Assembly (NCBI GenBank): GCA_030731175.1
Contig: JANQUM010000169.1
Span: forward strand, 1 to 6,983
Source: Spirosomataceae bacterium
GTDB taxonomy: Bacteria; Bacteroidota; Bacteroidia; Cytophagales; Spirosomataceae
Direction: 5' to 3'
Length of the DNA stretch: 6,983 nt
Below, piece by piece: positions 4,477 through 6,983 of the stretch (position 1 is its first letter; each line of letters starts with the position of its first letter). A program made the position numbers and the translations under genes. The notes under the pieces were generated by a model. It made no database searches and was not told the origin of the DNA. It was given only the letters and a program-made list of their open reading frames with translations.

Positions 4477-6983
4477 AAACGCTTCTTTCTTCCTTTACTA
4501 TTGGTGGTTGGCTTCACAATTTCTGCAAATGCTCAACGCTCGTCATTAAATCAACTTCAAAATCGGCAAGGTGGTAATGCTCAATCTACTGCTGCTTCTC
4601 CCTTAAAACCGAAAGCCGTGCGGCGTGACACCGTTACGTCAGTTATTCCTGATTCACTTCGTAGTACAGGAAACAAACTTGAAACGACGGTAGATTATTC
4701 GGCACGGGATTCTACAATTCTGGATGTGGCGAGCGAAACCGTTTACCTCTACGGAGATGCTGTGGTAAATTACGGAGATATTGAGCTAAAAGCTTCATTT
4801 ATCAAACTTAGCTGGGGTGTAGGAGAGGTTTACGCTTATGGCTTGCCAGATTCTTCCAAAACAGTGGGCGAGCCGGTATCTGGGAAGCCCGTTTTTTCGC
4901 AGGGAAATGAATCGTATAATACTGATACAATCCGGTATAATTTTAACTCAAAGCGGGCAATTATTAAGAACATCGTTACGCAACAAGGTGACGGGTTTGT
5001 GCGAGGAGAAAAAGTAAAGAAAGATTCATCAGACAACTTATACCTCACAGATGCGATGTACACCACCTGTAATTTGACAGAACCACACTTTCATATTGCG
5101 GCGAAAAAAATCAAATTAGTTGATAAAAAGAACGTCATTTCGGGCCCGTTTAGGCTAATGATTGCCAATATTCCAACGCCCCTCCTCGTACCTTTTGGGT
5201 TCTTTCCCGTTCCGAAAGATAAAGAAATCGGTACATCGGGTTTTATCATGGGGCAGTACGGCGAGGAACCTCGAAACCGCGGATTTTTCTTTCGGGATTT
5301 TGGTTGGTATCAAGCCATTAATAAAAATATCGGCATTAAAGTTTTGGGGCAAATTTACTCTCGCGGAAGTTGGGGGGCTGGCGTACAATCTACCTATACT
5401 CAACGCTACCGTTACGGCGGAAACGTGAATTTACAATTCAATAAAAATAAACCTGGTGACGTAGTTCTGGCGGCTCAAAGAGATAGTGACGGCAATCCAG
5501 TAAACAACACAAATGACTTCAATATATCGTGGTCGCACGCTCCGCAAAGTCGGCGTTCTGATCGGAGTTTTTCGGCATCGGTGAATTTACAGAGTAATAG
5601 CTTCGCCCAAAATAACCAGGACCCGAACGCTGTGCAGCTTTTCACTGCAAATACTTCTAACTCTTCAGTGCAGTACACTCGAAATATTGGCAGTAAATTA
5701 CGCACGAGTGTCGGGGTTCAGGTGAATCAGAACTTCAGCACTAAGGTTTTCAACTTTAATTCAAGCTATAACATCGGCTTGAACCAGTTCAATCCTTTCA
5801 TAAAAGAAGAGAACCAAACGGGACGGTGGATTGAACAGTTTAGGGTTGGACTTGATATTCAGGGTGGCTTTCAGGCAACTAATGATATTACCGGACGAAC
5901 CCGCTCTACTACTTTCACCGAATACCAAGTTTACGGAGTTAGTAACGAGCCACTTACCGAAGAAGAACTAAGACTACAAGCACTCGGACAGCAAGATAAT
6001 GTAACAGTACTCAGCTTGCTTGATGATTTCGACAGAATAGTTAGTGAAAACGGGCAATTTCGTACCACTTATACCGTACCTATTTCTTTGCCAAACTTTA
6101 AACTGGCGAAGTTTATCAACATAACGCCAAGCGTAAATTACCGCGGAGAAATTTTTACACAACGCCTGAATTATGAATTTTTTGAAAGGGACACTACTTT
6201 TACTCGAGACGGTGAACCGGTGGTTTTGACTGGTATTGACGAAAACTTTGGAGCAGTACGCATTGATACCACGAACGGATTTTATAATACCTATAATGTT
6301 TCGGCGGGTATAAGTATGAATACCCGTATTTACGGCACGTACCAATTTAAAGGCAAAGGGCGTTTGCAGGCAATACGGCATACCATTGCCCCGTCGGTGA
6401 GTATGAATTATACGCCAGATTTGAAGGATAATACCAGTTTATTTACAAAGACCCGTGTTAGATCTGATGACCCCGAAGAGCGGTATTTATCAAGGTTTCC
6501 GGCGTTGGGTTCTGTTCCAGGAGCTTCGGGTTTGGTTAGTTTCAGCTTAACGAACCAGTTAGAGGCAAAACTTCGGTCAAAATCTGATACCGCTGAAAGT
6601 CAGACCGAAAAAATATCACTATTAGATAACTTCGGTATTTCTGGTGGGTATAATTTATTGCAGGCAATCACAACACGGGACTCGGTTAGTACAAATATTT
6701 TTAACCTTTCAAATATTAACTTCAACGCCAATACGCAAATCCTGAAAGATTTGGTCAGCCTCAACTTCAATGCTACTTTAGATCCGTACGCGTACACTGA
6801 AGATGCAGGAAGTACATTTAACCTTGCCGGACGACGAATCAATACCTTTAAATGGCAAAATGCGGGCTTTGACGGTAGTTATTTTAGCCAGATGCAAATT
6901 TCGGTATCTACCCGTTTATCTCCCGAAACTTTCAATAAGGATAAACGTAAGAAAGAACCCGTTTCTTCAATCGGAGGGGAAGA
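4474..6983 (+). CDS. lptD: LPS assembly protein LptD (3' end outside window)
   Basis: LptD is the outer-membrane beta-barrel that receives LPS from the periplasmic Lpt bridge and, plugged by LptE, inserts it into the outer leaflet. The frame stays open from the GTG at 4474 to the window edge: 836 codons with no stop, so the C-terminus is missing. A signal peptide (MKRFF, hydrophobic core, SANA-Q cleavage near residue 20) is followed by a low-complexity Gln/Ser/Pro linker. An OstA/LptA-like jelly-roll covers about 74-225 (DYSARDST near 74, DTIRYNF near 151, PHFHIAAKKIKL near 204). The barrel follows, announced by IPTPLLVPFGFFPVP (near 233) and TSGFIMGQYGE (near 254), with many alternating, Asn/Tyr/aromatic-rich strands and a long acidic loop (about 483-520). 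Only one cysteine, C199, is visible, unlike the four of Escherichia coli LptD. The gene is divergent from the amidase-MCE unit. A related Bacteroidota OstA-like paralog is the main alternative. Confidence 0.88.
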   Translation, partial: MKRFFLPLLLVVGFTISANAQRSSLNQLQNRQGGNAQSTAASPLKPKAVRRDTVTSVIPDSLRSTGNKLETTVDYSARDSTILDVASETVYLYGDAVVNYGDIELKASFIKLSWGVGEVYAYGLPDSSKTVGEPVSGKPVFSQGNESYNTDTIRYNFNSKRAIIKNIVTQQGDGFVRGEKVKKDSSDNLYLTDAMYTTCNLTEPHFHIAAKKIKLVDKKNVISGPFRLMIANIPTPLLVPFGFFPVPKDKEIGTSGFIMGQYGEEPRNRGFFFRDFGWYQAINKNIGIKVLGQIYSRGSWGAGVQSTYTQRYRYGGNVNLQFNKNKPGDVVLAAQRDSDGNPVNNTNDFNISWSHAPQSRRSDRSFSASVNLQSNSFAQNNQDPNAVQLFTANTSNSSVQYTRNIGSKLRTSVGVQVNQNFSTKVFNFNSSYNIGLNQFNPFIKEENQTGRWIEQFRVGLDIQGGFQATNDITGRTRSTTFTEYQVYGVSNEPLTEEELRLQALGQQDNVTVLSLLDDFDRIVSENGQFRTTYTVPISLPNFKLAKFINITPSVNYRGEIFTQRLNYEFFERDTTFTRDGEPVVLTGIDENFGAVRIDTTNGFYNTYNVSAGISMNTRIYGTYQFKGKGRLQAIRHTIAPSVSMNYTPDLKDNTSLFTKTRVRSDDPEERYLSRFPALGSVPGASGLVSFSLTNQLEAKLRSKSDTAESQTEKISLLDNFGISGGYNLLQAITTRDSVSTNIFNLSNINFNANTQILKDLVSLNFNATLDPYAYTEDAGSTFNLAGRRINTFKWQNAGFDGSYFSQMQISVSTRLSPETFNKDKRKKEPVSSIGGE

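Noticed and set aside
4362..4577. Plus-strand frame of 71 codons with an ATG in the lptD upstream region.
   Set aside because: It is in a different frame from lptD, has no recognisable composition and overlaps both the promoter boxes and the lptD signal peptide coding region.

Overview
The window looks like chromosomal core sequence from a Bacteroidota bacterium, most likely of the Cytophagales type (the order is a guess from protein flavour). The evidence is an EF-G with Bacteroidota-like wording, an MCE protein ending in the NPKRYVHFSVFG block, a Bacteroidota-style LptD, an A/T-rich leader without Shine-Dalgarno before fusA, and promoter -7 elements of the TAnnTTTG class. I see no transposon, phage, CRISPR or defence gene and no sign of recent transfer.

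Layout: (1) positions 80-2197, plus strand, a complete fusA for elongation factor G, closed by a strong 16-bp terminator hairpin. (2) Positions 2251-2428, a short non-coding stretch that may hold a broken small reading frame, followed by a second hairpin that terminates the minus-strand genes. (3) Positions 4259 to 2483, minus strand, a two-gene unit: a secreted zinc N-acetylmuramoyl-L-alanine amidase, then an MlaD-like MCE lipid-transport protein 10 bases downstream. (4) Positions 4260-4473, a divergent intergenic region with two TAnnTTTG boxes facing each other. (5) From 4474 on the plus strand, a long reading frame that runs off the end of the window without a stop. It encodes LptD, the outer-membrane LPS assembly protein, of which 836 codons are present.

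The three genes in the right-hand two thirds all serve the cell envelope. LptD puts LPS into the outer membrane, the MCE protein is expected to move phospholipid across the periplasm, and the amidase cuts peptidoglycan. They appear to be controlled from one compact divergent promoter region. fusA is convergent to them and separated by two terminators.

I did not find a convincing undescribed system. The observations most worth checking are the face-to-face -7 boxes shared by the envelope genes, the near absence of cysteine in LptD, and fusA ending in a strong terminator where the str/S10 ribosomal operon would usually continue.
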